A stretch of 64,000 bases of DNA from Chaenocephalus aceratus (lineage: Eukaryota > Chordata > Actinopteri > Perciformes > Channichthyidae): the NCBI GenBank assembly GCA_023974075.1, contig CM043796.1, positions 24,358,927-24,422,926 on the forward strand. Direction: 5' to 3'. Below are positions 14,448 through 28,800 of the stretch, in pieces (positions within the stretch are counted from its first letter, which is position 1; every line of letters starts with the position of its first letter). The notes under the pieces were generated by a model. That model was not told the origin of the DNA, did no database searches, and saw only the letters and a list, made by a program, of their open reading frames with translations. Both the position numbers and the translations under genes were made by a program.

Positions 14448-16363
14448 GGGATATTAACAGATTACCCCTGTGCTGACCTTTAATGGGCTGAGCTTTTTTC
14501 CACATCAGACAGCTGTAAACAATATCGTGCGGCAGTAATGGCTTTATATATATACATATTTATGTTTGTTTCACACTTCCACTCTTGCGTCTGTGAAGTG
14601 TGATAACTCCAGAGAGCTGCTGGAGTATAAAGATACTCACTCTCAATCATGAATGAGGCAGATGGCTGGAGAGGCAGATTGCATTGTGTACTTAATGACC
14701 AAATGAATGGACGTTAGTCTGCATGGCTGAAGGGCACCATTCGGTTTTGTGAGTATTTTTTAGAGCTGGACAATTTTTTCGGTTTTACCTCTTCCCTTAA
14801 ACTGTGCCAACCGTTGTGCCGCTGTGTAGAGCCCAGCCATCTGCCACTTTGAGAGAGAGCGAGAGAGAGAGAGAGTGTGTGATGCCAGCACAGGATACTG
14901 CATGGGCCTGTGATTGGTCAGTCTGAGGTGTGATACATTTACAACACCTGTGTTTGTAGATTATTTTTGATCATACCAGAATGTCTACCCTTTTGTTGAT
15001 GTTGTTCTTTCATAAATTAGCAAACAAAGTAATTGATTTACTTGATTTCTGCATCAATTTAATGTTGTAGCTTAATATCATGGCTGCAATAACAGATTTT
15101 AAGCCTTCTAGCAGAATGGCAATGTCGTGTACGTGTGTGTGTGTACGTGTGTGTGTGCGAGCATTATCAGAGCGATGTCATGTCCTCGCAGACAGATCGA
15201 CAGACAGACAAGAGAGACAGAGGTGGTTTGATACCGAGAGACAGAGATTGCTGATGTTCGTCGTGGAACATATTCAGCACCTGTGGGAAATTGTAAAAGT
15301 CGTGTAACAAAAGACTGATGCTATGTGTTTGATCGTTGGATCATTCAGACGTCTCTAACTCTGTGTTGACTCGTAATGAGGGTACTCCCTATCCCCTAAC
15401 ATGCTACTTTATGAACAACAAACATTTGTACAAATCATAGAAATAAACAAAAGAAAGCTTGTTGTCACCTACTTTAGTTTAACATTCAAATATGGTTATT
15501 TCCTGGTATTGTTTCATTATCTCATCCCTGCTTGAAATCATTGTTATGTTTGTATGTTTTGAAACTCATCTTTCATAAAGTTAGTGAGTATTTCACCATA
15601 ATATTGGAGGTTTTTGAACCAAAAAGATGACATTTGATAACTCACAGGAGGGCTATTTTCTTTATACAATATTCTTTCTGCCCCCCTGCTTCTACTGACC
15701 TTCTTTTATTTGACTTTGTCCGCATAAATTGTCTTATACTATTAAATTAGCTGAATATTTGTTTTGTTTTACTTGGAAGCCACTCAGTTTATCTCCTTGA
15801 TGACTTCCTGGGACTACAATATGGACCTGTCTACGTCTCTGATTCTGTATCAACAGTTATCTTGATATGACCTCAGCTTTGTCTAACCTGAGCACCATCA
15901 TCACCCGCAGTAAAACTCAGGTGCAGCATGACGTTACAGGTGACTAACAATCAGTGTTATAATCCAAAGCCGTGACTTCCTGAATTTCACAACAGCTCTG
16001 AGATAAAGTATGATTAAGGGAGGGGTCCCCGTGACACTCATGCTAATCGCTGTATATTGTGCTTGCTGTGCCCAAACTGACACCAGAAAACCATTGTTTC
16101 TCTTACCAAATGAAATGATAAGTGTTCCCAGGATAGCGAAGGAAAATGACTGAGAATTGTTTTCAGTAACATGCTCAGAAAAACACTCAGAAATACCAAA
16201 TGCAACTCGTCACCTCAGGAGACAGTTTGACAAATGAACCAGAGTAACAAAAGGTTTTTTCATATAACGTATTTTTGTTTGTCAGACCAATCAGAACGTG
16301 TCGGTGAAAGAATCCCAGTGAACATGTAAAGGGCCAGACTCATTTCCTCTCCTCTCTCCGCAG
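14448..16363. other. No gene recognised before arrdc1 exon 2
   Basis: Likely intronic sequence 5' of the first arrdc1 exon visible here. It contains a short GA-rich run (14850-14875) and GT-rich words near 15130-15160. The last ~30 bp (CTCATTTCCTCTCCTCTC) form the polypyrimidine tract of the acceptor at 16363. Confidence 0.5.
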
Positions 16364-16474
16364 CCATCAAGGTCTACTGTCAGGGATCATGTGGGATCTC
16401 CAACAAAATGAACGAAGCCATGTGGGCTCTGGAGGAGCAGTACTTCAACAGCACGCTGTCTGTTGCCGACAAAG
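16364..16474 (+). CDS. arrdc1: arrdc1 coding exon (second coding exon)
   Basis: Acceptor CTCTCCGCAG and donor AAAG|GTGACA. It enters at phase 1 (codon for Ala split) and encodes IKVYCQGSCGISNKMNEAM and then WALEEQYFNSTLSVADK, aligning to the arrestin N-domain of human ARRDC1 (CIGSCGVSNK...FNSSLSLADKG). Confidence 0.95.
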
Positions 16475-19400
16475 GTGACAACTGTTTGTTTATTTGTTGA
16501 TTAGCTTGTCTGCTCATTATCTTCATCTAAACACACAGCTTAATGCACAAGCTTCACATGTAGTCCTAATTATCTCAGAAATATGTGTACGTGTTGTGCA
16601 GATTTGGAGCATAAACATTCCCAATTAATAGAATTGTTTGAACTCTAGATCTTCTTTCACTTTTATATAGTTTAACCCTCTGAACACCAACACGTTTTTT
16701 TTGCTCTTGCCACATTATACCCACTACCTTCTTTTACACGCAATAAAAAAGTCCCGTACGCACATCTATGAAAAGAGCACAGTCATAGCATGAGTAGAGA
16801 GAATTAAAACATGTTTTTGCTGTTTTCAACCTATTAGAGTATTTCATTAATTGTGCAATGTCCTTGGGTGTCGTGAAAGGCATCTCCATATCAAATGTAT
16901 TATTATAAAAAAAATCTTTATGATGCCATTAATGTTCAAACAAAAAAACTCATTATTTTACAAAAACGGGAATCTTACATAAGTGTTGTTGACATTGGCT
17001 GGTGTTTATTATTACATATACAACTATTAATGTTTTTAAGTTCTTTAGTTACAACCTCTTTTGTCGTTGTCTTTCTACTCAGTTCAGTCGAAATTTCACA
17101 GAATCTTTGTCAAGTGACTTCTGGTCTCCTCTGAGTCATTCATGGCTTCCAGTTTGGCTGAGGAGCGCATCATTTCATATCCTTTTTACACGATGTGGTC
17201 AGTGCCAACGGGTTATTATGGAGTCAGATTTGGGTCAATATTATTGAGTAGCTTGTTTTACGCGCTAGAATATTGACCCAAATCTGACTCCATAGTTATT
17301 TCTGGCTGCATTTTCAATGACACATGCAGAATAAAGGGATTTTGATGGATCGTCACTTTTTAAAGCCTGACAGCAGAAGCATTTGTCACACATCATTCAT
17401 ACAAAAACCTTAAGAAATGAGAAAATTATGATAATTTCAGTTTTTCTGGTGTGTTGTTTTTAAAAGATAACATGTCTTTCAAACCCACTGAAAGGTTCTG
17501 GGTTCAACTTGATATTTAGAAGATAATCCATCAAACGACTGCCTAGAGGTCAATGAAACTGGTCTAAACATGAAGAAAATCACTGGTCCTTTAACAGCAC
17601 CTTTATTTGCATGTGACTGCAAGTCCTCAGCTTGCATCCTTTAAACTCTTTGGCTGCGTTTCACTTCTCTTATTTTTCATTTCCTCGCTCCTCGGTCTCA
17701 CCGGAAGTTGATTTGTCTGCGCCATCTTGAGGAGCGTCCCAATGGCCTTATTTTTGCCGGCGGAGCGAGGAGCTATAATCGAGGAACCACCATCGTCTCT
17801 CCATGCTTCCCTGGTGGGAGGGGCTAGTCGCAGGGAAACGACGCAAGTGAGGGACGCAAGGAATCCATTTAACCGAAGTGAAACGCAGCCACAGATACGT
17901 CTCCTCTGAGAGAAATGACACTTTGGAAGCTTCCTGTTTTAACAATACTGTCTGACGTGACTGAATCGCCTCAGTGGGGAAATCTGCTGCAACAGGCTTC
18001 ATCTCCAAAAGGCAGCAGCAGGTTTTTGCAGCCATGTAGTGAGGAGTTAAAGCCTCAATCAGTCACAGCAGCACTCTCCTGCAGTCATGCTGCAGCCGGA
18101 CTCTCTGAGGTCAGACTTGGATTGCAGTGGAGTCGTCTTTTCAGCTTTGGAAGGTTCCTATCAGAGTGAAATGACTCAGAAGAAGTACCTAAGAGGCAGC
18201 CATGATAGGAGCCGTTCCAATTATCTAGATAGTAGAAGATAGTTATCTCTTTTAGAATATTTACTGGACCATCCTTTACGAATAATGCTGTCCCACAAGT
18301 CCTTGCAGCCGCAACATTTAGACGGGCCCTATTCTGCTCATTTTCTCATACTGCCTGTGCTGCAGCTCCTCTTTTCACCCTCTGTCTGAAACCAGAGCCC
18401 AGTCTCCTCTGATTGGTTAGCTGGCCTGTCTCTGTGGTGATTGGTCAACCGCCTAGGAAGTGTTGGAAATGTCTTCTAGAAAATCTATAGAACACATTAT
18501 AGGAAAGGGAAAATCCCCCAAAAGCATAATTGGGCCTCTTTAACACCATGACACTTTGCACTGTGATAAAGGAAAAAGCTGTTCAAAAAAGACATCAGAA
18601 CTTTTATTATTTTATTTTATTCGATCTCAGCCAGGGCCCCAGTGTCCGGCTGTGCCTGATCAGAATGTTGAACACGCTCCCCCCCCCCCCCCCCCTGTCT
18701 CTGGGCAGTCAGGCCCGGCCTCAGTGATGCCCTGCTGACCGGCGGAAGCGAGGGCTTACAGGGCCTGTTGTTGCGAGCGTGATCTTCCATCTTTTGTTCT
18801 TGTTGCCGATACACAGCCAGAAGGTGAAATGTGCCACGCATGCATGAAATGTGTTGTAAATGCAAATCTCTCTGTGGGACCTAACGGCACTCATCGGAGC
18901 ATGTAATCCATGATGGTTAAAACATCAAGAGGCAGTTCATGTTTAACTCTCAGGACTGTGAGCTTCCATATGTGGAATACACCACTCTATATGTTAATAC
19001 TACAAGCTGGAAAATACATTTACATGTTAGTAGTTATTGTGTAACTCTTTAGAAAAGATGCATTATCTCCTGGCAAGTTTATTTATATAGGGTTCAAAAA
19101 GGTCAGTATAAATCAATATAGAAAACAGCTCAATCAATATATACAGTATATCTTATCTGAAAAGGATCTTTTGATTAAAAACTGAGATATGTTTGGCATT
19201 CTCATAAAAATGGTGGCATGAAAATTTGAAATAACTAATAAGCACCAGTCTACAGTATAAGACTTAGTGGAGCGCAAAAACCTGAGAGATAAAAAAAATC
19301 TACTAAATATGTACCACATTTTAAGTATCATGATAAATTCAAGTAAATATATAAGTCCATAAAACACATCTTGATTATCCTTGAAGCAAAACCTTTTTAA

Positions 19401-19819
19401 TAATAAAAAAGGAATACAAAAGAAATTCAACTAAATAAATACCACCATATAAACCACATTGTCAGGGTCCTTGAAGCAAACACGTTTTATTAATACATAT
19501 GACACAAATAAATAAGTTCAACTATATAAATACCACCATATATACCACGTTTTTAAGTACCATTGAAGCGAGAGAAAAAGTATTTCCCTATCTGAGCACA
19601 CAGAGTACACTGTAAAACACCGGCACACCACGCTCCAAAAAGAGGAGGACATAAATAATTCATTACACACCCTCCCTCTGTGCTCCCCTTTATCTCTGCC
19701 ATTTTTTCCGTATGCCATACTCTTCCGAAAATGGGCTGCTCTGCCCCCAAGGGCGGAGCGGCACAGGGAGAGCGAGACAGGAAGGGTGACAGTAGACCAC
19801 CACACCCACGCACACACGC

Positions 19820-19890
<71 letters not shown>

Positions 19891-22800
19891 GCCAGCCACG
19901 CTCACTGTGGCTGACTGATAATGTGGAATGCCACAGATGCTTGGCGGTTAGAGGAGTGATGTCAGCGGCCGCTCTCCATCCTGTCACTGTTGGCAGTAAA
20001 TGACCTAAAGGAAATGAGAATCCCCCTCCCACTGCCGCAGCTGGGCTGTGGTTAAACCGTAGAAACTGACATATATATTTAAATAATACATGAGCGACAC
20101 CCTGTTGCATTTCCTGTGTTTGGTATTATCTGTTGATGATGCCTTACACATATCTGCAGAGACAGTATTTCTTTGTGTTTACAACAACAACACAAATTAT
20201 ACAAATATATACCATCATATATACCACAAGTTCAGTTCTTCTAGGGAAGATTGTTTGTTGAAGGCTGTAAGAAACTATATATAATAGTGCTGTATTTGTA
20301 CCTCCTCCAGAGCGGGTATGTTTCCAGTTCTGTCTGTCAGCAGGATATCTAAAGAAGTAATGACCTGATTTACATGAATCTAGTGGAAATGTGTTCCATT
20401 TTTAAATCCACATTTCAGAGTGGATCTGAATCTCTGACATCTTGCTCTATATAATATATAATGTAATCTACCCTCTTTAATCATTTCCCTTCATCTTGAT
20501 TCTCTGCCCGTACCCATGGCAGCTAGTCTCTCTGCAGTCGAATATATAAAGTGGCTGCACACCTGCATGGTGCTTTTGTAGAGCATGACTGCTTCTTCTA
20601 GCAGTACACATGATGCAAATGAACACACGGTCTGAGCACTTCCCCTCAGGAAACTGAGACTAATGGGAAAAGTGGTGCCCGTCCCTAATGAGGTGAGACA
20701 TGTTGCCGTCAGGGAGAATTTAATTGGGCTGTCAGCTCATCTAGAGAATTAATAACCCCACTCTCTCAAGGTGTTCCTCATCGGTGCCTCATGCTCCTCT
20801 CAACAAGGATTAGCCATCTTCCTTACAGTGGATGGATGGATGGATGGATGTTAATGCAGTACAAACAAGAGAGAATGCTTTTAACAGTAAACACCTTTTC
20901 ATACTTCAGAGCACTTTGTGTTGAGATCGTCAGAATGAAAACACATAACATCAGTAATAGTTACATAGTTTGCAAGCTTTCCTTTTCCCCAGTCACTTGA
21001 TTGAGTCTTTAGTTTCCTTATTGTTAACTAATCTAAAATCTTAAAATAACCTACAAAGAACTGATGCTAATATTTACTGGTATATCCAAAGCCAACATAG
21101 GATTGTTTTTGTTTTATTACTTGATATAGAGATTTTTGTGTTTTTTAAGAACGGTTTAGTTTGTGACCAGTTTAAGGACCAATACGCCTCGACTTAAGTG
21201 CCACAGGGGGGGTTGGCAGGGTTGTTGGTTTAGTCTTGATTTGGCTTGGATTTGATGTCAATAAGGAACATGTATAATAAAACCAGGCTTTCATCTATGT
21301 ACATACACATCCTTGAATCTATACAGGTATTCTTGGTACAGTGACCCCCCGTAGAGCAGAAGAATGCACTCAGTCTTGGGTCGATACCTGCTGGCCCCAC
21401 TGCTTGTAAATCATTGATTCACTTTGCTGAGAAACGCTCCAACTTTGCCGGCTACATGTGTTTGCCAACAGCTTATCACTTCCTCTGACACTGGCAAGTT
21501 TCAGTCGCTAGTTTTGTTCAGTACAAAAGACCTTACGGCTCAGGTAAACAAAGCCTGTTTGTGTGAGAAACTCCACCCCCCACAGGACAGCTGATGTTTA
21601 CTGAGGGATATAGGAATGGAAATAAACGCCATCATACACACACAAACCCTGAGAATGATCAGTATACTTGCACCCTGGAATGTCATTTGCATTTGTTTGT
21701 CCTGTGTAGCTAATACACGTTGTTTTTCTTACAGGAACCCTGGTGGCAGGGCGAGCACAGTTTCCCCTTCCAGTTTCTCCTTCCAGGTGAGTGTGGGAGG
21801 AATGACCCCAATGACCCATTTGTATCTCATTCCTCCATGTCATGGCGACGCCTTCACTTTCCGTAATAGTTTTCTCATAAACCTGCTGTCAGAGAGCCAG
21901 GTGACGTCAGAGAAAGGAGCACACAGGTGGGATAACGTCTGTTAACATGGGAGTTTTTTTCTAGCATGTGTACTTTACAAAGTGCTCGGCTCTAAATCCT
22001 TTGTCTCCCACACAAAGCAGATTTGTGATAGCGATGGTGTGTTTGAAGGGTCATGACAAAGTTAATGTTTAATGTGTTTCAGATTTAGGAGGAGCATACC
22101 AGCGTGATAATTCACCTTTACCCGACATGCCCCCTTTTTAACAAACACGTAGATTACTCCTCAAGATGGAACAAACTGTTATAGCTCCACAATCGTGCAA
22201 ATAAGACAAGATCAGATACGTGACACCTGTGAGGGAGCACACAGCGCAGTGTCAGTGTCTGTCTGGTATCTTGCACTCTCTCAGGCGTGGGCTGAAGCAC
22301 GGGGGACGCTGTTATTTTTAGTTCCCCCTCCTGTTGTGCAGTCACTGTTTAATTGGTGTTCATGCCCCCATGCTTCGCCCTCCCCTCCTCTCAGGCCCTC
22401 ACACGACAGCACAGGGCATGTTAACTATCGTGTAGAGCAGGGGTGGGGAACCTCCGGCCCCCGGGCCGTATACGGCCCGCAAGACCATTTGGTACGGCCC
22501 TCGAGGTAATTTAGAAACCACGCTAAAAATAAGAAAAATTAAAGAAATCTAGAAAGCAAACAAAATAAACAAGCGAGTGCCTGTTTTTCCTGGCCAAGGT
22601 CAGGGTCCTTGAACACAACACGAGCCTAACGTGTCATCACGTGGTATATGTCTCGTCTGACAGGGGTGCAGTTCTGACGGAGAGCACCAGAAACTGCAGT
22701 ACCCAAAAGGAGCCGTACTCATGCCACAGTTTTTGCGTGGCTGTGTCTTTAGTGAAAGCCCAGTGGCGATCTGTTCATCTGTCATACTGATCATACAGTC

Positions 22801-25800
22801 AATAACTTTGTTGTTATTAGCATCTGGTTAGCTAGCTATGCTAACGAATATAAGAAGCTTTTCTACAACCAGTGAGGTAAAGGCACATATTTATATGATC
22901 ATTACAGTTATACAAAAATAAGAGAATACTATAAAAATACTAAATACTACAGTAAAAAAATTGTTATTATAACAAGAATACAGTTGAAAGGGAGTGATTT
23001 GTAAGAATATCCATATGGTGTTGAGAGATGTTCCAATCCATAGATCTCTAATGTTGCTCTCAAAGTGCACCAGATTGATGATTTTAACTCAATATTTAAA
23101 AAAAAATCTTCCCAGGGGAGCCTGCCCCCGGACCCCCCTAGAGGAGGTTAGGTCCCCCCCCCCTTAAATCGTGTCCACATGGATAGGAAACTAAATACAT
23201 TTGCACACATCTTGTGTCCATATCTTTCTGTTTTGGAGGTCATGCCACAACCGTGCACGTGCATGCATGCGCGAGTCATGGTAAGATATCTGGATTAAGA
23301 GGTTGCTTTTTCTTTGCACAGCATGAAAGAAAGGCAAAATTAATGGGCTATGATTTTAGTATTTCTAAGCAGAGATCAATCATTTGTACGGCCCTCGGAG
23401 GATGTTGAAACAATTTAAAAGGCCCTTGAGAGGAAAAAGGTTCCCCACCCCTGGGTTGAGTGCCGATAATCCAAAAATCAGCTCCTAAATTCTAACCCTA
23501 TCGTCTATTCCTTGACCTCTGAGTGAAACGTCACGGGGTTAAGGGATAGTGGATAGGAGAATTCAAAAGGACTTAGGAGAAGAGACTGCGATACTTTAGA
23601 GAATCCGAATGCACTTTCACTATCCGACGTGTTTATGATGCGCCAGCGGACGTCATTGTGTGCGTCTGCTGCTGTGGGGGAACTATGGAAACCACAGTTT
23701 TCTATACAGCGGACTACAACATGGATGTTTAATAAGAACGAGGGACTGAGTAAACTCATCTAGAGACTCTGCACCGTGCTCTGATGCTGTTACTTTGCTT
23801 TATGAACGTGGACAACAGAGAAACATATTCTTCATGACCAAAGTTGGAATTGAAATAAAAAAAGAAAGTGAAACTTATGCTCGTCACCCTCTCCCTCCGG
23901 TCCACATTAATACAAATGATCCCAATACGTATGATTGTATGAACTAAATATCTTAAAATCAATACAAATGTATTTATTATAAACGTTAGTCCTTAACACC
24001 TATCACCATTCAAACATATTTTAAAAGTTGAACAAACCCCACACAGCTCAGTAAAGACTGTGAAATGTTGACTTTATTTGATCATTTCAGTAAAAACTAA
24101 CGTTCATATTTCTCTTTTTGATTATAATACTGATGAATGTTCCAAACAAAGCACTTTGGCAACTTACCACATAGCCTACGTTTTAAAATGCTTAATAAGC
24201 ACCGTAACTTTCATGATATCATTTATCGGTTGTTTCCGTGAACGGCCGACTGTTGAGTGACGGCAAATGCTGCGGCTGCAATGCATTGTGGGGCAGCATT
24301 TTATCCTCTCCTTTCGTCAAGGGAGGTCCAGTGGTTCCTAAGCTAAAGGAGGTTATAAAGGAAGTTTGAAACCTCCTTTCCTTTTATTTGGAGAATTGGA
24401 ACGGCACTTAACATGGCTGCCACTGACGTACTTCCGGGTCATTTCACTTGGTTAGGAAGGTTCCTAAGCTAAATGGACTATTGGAACGCAACCCTGGTGT
24501 AGAGATAAGTGGTTCATCTGAGAGTCAAGTGTCTCCTACCTCCCCCTGCTGGTGAATCTGACAGACATGCTAACTTTCAAAAATACTTGAGGCAATTAAA
24601 ACAGGACATATTCTGCTCGTTCTCAGGTTCAGATTTGTATTTTGTTCCTCTACTGGGACATGTTTCTCATGCTGCCTGTGCTGCAACACCTCTGTTCGCC
24701 CTCTGTCTGAAACCAGGGCCCAGTCTGCTCTGATTGGTTAGCTGGCTGGCTCTGTCGTGATTGGTCAACTGCTTAGCCTATCATGTACAATGTGTTGGAG
24801 GGCTGGCCAGCAGAACCCAAAAAGCCTAGTCGGACCACTTAAACTCATAATGAAAATATAGATTACTAATACTAAGGTAGATTTAGTCAACCTGACTTAA
24901 AAAAGATGTTCACGAAGAAAGGAAAACACCTCAGCATCATAAGACAAAAGATACAAACAATCATAGAGAATGATGTTCATTTTGATTTCTATAAAAAACA
25001 AAACAAAGGCACAACTAAAAAACTGTCTTCTGAAAGTCTGGTGATAATACATTTACACTAAAATGTTGCAGCAAAGCAGTTTCATTATCTCAAGGTCAAG
25101 ACGTGTACTGTAGCAACATCAAATTGTCAGTTTTATGTTGTTAAATAACAACTGAGGCCATATAATACAATTTATTATTACAAATAATTTTTCAACTGAT
25201 TCATATTTGCAGGTAAATCAGGTAGATTAATGTTACTTTGAGAACACATCTATTAAAGAAGCTAAACTAATTAAGGGTCAGAAAGAGGGTCAGTAAATAG
25301 GGGTTTAAGGACATGGTGGGGTTCACAAACCCACAACTAGAAAGGAGAAGGAGCCTTTAGGGATGTTTTTTTGTACAGGACTGTACAGGAAGGGACTCAC
25401 AGAATTTCCTCCGATAAGCCAAGCTCATTTATCTGGAGTCGAGGCATCAGGTGGTGTTCTGGCCTGATCATTTCTCACTGTGGGAACAAAGAAATGGAAA
25501 GACAGGAGGAAGGCGTGGGCCGGAGATAAGCGTCGTACAAGGACACAGGGAGGGATAAATAGGGTGGGATGAGATGGTGGATGGCCTCATTCCAGAGGGA
25601 CATGATATACAAGTAGAGGAGGACAAGAGAGGAAAGCAAAAGAGATGGAAAATGGAAACACTTTATCCTTTGTAGAGGAACACGTAGGAATACTTGTTTT
25701 CCTACAAATAAACCGAATAACCCGTAAGCAGCTGATGTTACAATTCCATAGCAGCTTGATAATCTAATACCCCTCTATCTTTCTGAAATTACACTTTCAA

Positions 25801-28800
25801 CTGTGAAACATTTCAAAACAGGAAGGTGTTGCTGTTAAACCCACATTTAGAAAGCATGTCTAAACAAAGCATGTGCAAAATACCCCAGATAGGATTCCTT
25901 CTTACAAACAAATGATTCTCCTGCTAGCAGATAAGACCTTCTCTACTTGATCTGTACACCTCTGAGGTCACGATCTTAATCCAGATATTTTTTTAGTGAT
26001 GCTCCATTTGTAAAACTTAAGCACTTTTAAAAAAGGTTACTTTGACAAGTAATTGTGATTTACAGGTTAGAGCTCAAACTGGGCTAAATTTAGATAATGA
26101 CTAAAAATAAGTTTTTTGTTCTTATATAATCATGTTTCAACTTGTATAACTGACACTGAAATATAGTTGATAGTGTTTAGTGTCATATAGACCGTTCGGC
26201 CACACGAGGACGACCGAATACGGCACTAAACGACTGAGGAAACGACAACGGGTCCCAAGGTGGATAGAAATGCATACGCCACTCTCTGGGGGGTCAAACG
26301 GCTCCGTGTGTGCGCCCTATACGGACATTTTCAGATCACTGATAGTGATTGCGCAATAGCCCCGCCTCTCCCCACCTCTTCTGCTCACCTCCGCTTACCC
26401 CGCGCCAGTGCTGAAGTGTTTCGCCACCAACAACAACAACAATGGCGGATCGCAGAGTTGCTATCGTGCTCCGGACGCTCTTGACCATGCTACAGTTGTT
26501 TGTGCAACATCTACAGCAATAATGATGAGGCAATAGCCCCGCCTCTCCCCACCTCTGCTGCTCACCCCCACGTCAAAGTAAACTGCACCCTGAATTCAGA
26601 TTATTTATCTTTCTCTCGCGAGTGAAGTCTAATCTGACAGGACGGAGACACGCAGCTCTGCTCACCTGCAGCTCCTCCCGCTGCAGCAAAACACACACTT
26701 CAAGTCAGATCATCACCCTTAGCTATTTTAATTACCTCTCAAACTCCCTAAGCTAGTTATAAATATGTTTATTTTTACAGTCGGCCGGGTCACTGATTAC
26801 TGGATGAGCTGCTGCATGAGACAGACACTGACGCTGTCTGAAGAGAGGGAGGAAAAAGAGAGGCTCCGTATATTTTATCATTATATTATATAGAGTCGTT
26901 ATTCATTTGTTTTAAAGCTCAATAAATAACAAAGAAGACCTTTGACCGGGACTTTTATAATTTTGTCCGGAAGATTTCAACTTTAATACACGCTGACTGG
27001 CGAAAAACTCTGCCCGGTTCCCTCGGCCCCCACCGCGGAGAATAAACAGAAGGGCAACCATGACAACCATGCTTCTTCGCTGCTTTTGTGGAGGAAGTTA
27101 CAGCGCCACGTACAGGCTCCTGCATATGTACTGCAGCTTCTCCAGCGGTTGGAGCTAAACGGAGCGGTCTCGTGTGGACAGACACTATCCGGATAATTAT
27201 TGCATGTGGACGGAAGCCGTTTGCGATTGCGTTTGCGTTAATCCTATGCGTTTAGCCGTTTTCGTCCTCGTGGGGCCGCAGCCTAAGAGTCTTCATCCAT
27301 GCTAAAGATGAGGCTGTATTCAGGCACAGTGGTGCTTTGAGCTAAATACTAACATCTTGATGTTAAACAGGTACTTTAAAATGTCTGTACCAAATGTAAG
27401 GGTAATCCATCCAAGAGTTAATCTCTAATACAGATCTGTAGGCAGCGGGACACCTTTGTTTTTCTTTGGTGGAAGCATTCATGTTTTCATTTGTATTGGG
27501 ACTAATAGTTTTGAACTGACTTTGGTTATATGCAAACACTCTGTGTGTGTGTAGAGCAAAAAGGCTAGCGCATTGGCCCAAATACCATCTTGGAACACAC
27601 TTCCAATCTTGGCCTGGATCATTATCTGCATCTCCATTGGCTATGACAAGATCTTTAAACAGCAGTGGTTTCCCCAGGAGGCTTAATTGATGTCCGACTG
27701 ATGGCCGACGGTCTCTAACATTGGTCAAAATGTGTCCAGAAAACCACAAATGTTGGAATCACCAAGGTCATTAGAATCCATCTTCTGGGGATCATGAATA
27801 ACTTTCACTTTTAAAAAATATAGCCCAGTTTAACTGCAGGTACCTGGTTGCTTTTCATCTGCTGAGTCCTCAATAGGTTCCTAGACACACAAGTTCATTA
27901 GGAAACCTAAGTGTTAGTGAATAATGTTAGCAGCTTGAAGAAGAACAGCAGCTCAAAGAGTCGGAGGAAGGTGTTTGTCTGAGCTCATAGGAACAAGGTG
28001 AGCTGCACATCCTCGGCCCCTTTCAGCAGCCCAGAGGAGCTCAGCGTGTGTCTCCACTAGAGCTGCTCGAATCATACTCTCGATTATTTGGGTCAATAAT
28101 TGTAATTGCGATTATTAAATGCGATTATTCATTGACTTTGAAAACATCCATTTATTGTACTTTAAAACAAATACAAATAATAATTAGAACTTTTTAACTG
28201 TTGAATTATACGTTCATGGTAATCAACTGAAAAACCAATACAAAATAAAATATACATTCATATCTACATTTAAATAAATAATATCAAAATAATAAATACC
28301 AATCAACAAACATCTTGCAGTGCACTGTCACAACCTGAAAACTCCTTAACATATAGCCAACATGTTGGTAAAACATATTCAACATATTCCACTCAGTTAA
28401 ACATTAAAGGCGTAAGTAACAGGAAATAAATGTTGAACTACAATTTAAGACCAAATAAAAATGTTTTGGCCACCATGGCAAATGCTGGTAGGGCTGCTCA
28501 TGTCATCTCTAAAAGATGTTTTGCTAGAAACTAGGGCTGCTCGATTATGGCAAAAATCGTAATCTCGATTATTTGGGTCAATAATTGATATCACGATTAT
28601 TAAAAACGATTATCCATTTACTTTGAAAACATCAATTTATTGGAGAAAACAAATTTGAACAGTATGTTTTTAACAGTTGATTACCCTGAACTTTAAGTAT
28701 AACTCAACTGAAAAACCAATACAAAAAAAAGAAGTTTTTAATAATAATAATTTAAAAAATCGTTAATCGTTATATTTCGATTACGTTGTTTTCGTAATCG

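Larger units (their letters stand above)
16475..21734 (+). other. arrdc1: arrdc1 intron between the first two exons seen
   Basis: A 5.3-kb intron holding a perfect hairpin (17217-17294), two short terminal-repeat elements (17651-17891 and 18318-18543), a poly-C run near 18679-18695 and an AC microsatellite (19802-19888). No other exon was recognised. Confidence 0.8.

Noticed and set aside
14044..14505. Poly-Ala/Gln/Arg open frames on both strands
   Set aside because: Arise from the CTG/CCG tract; flanking residues match nothing.
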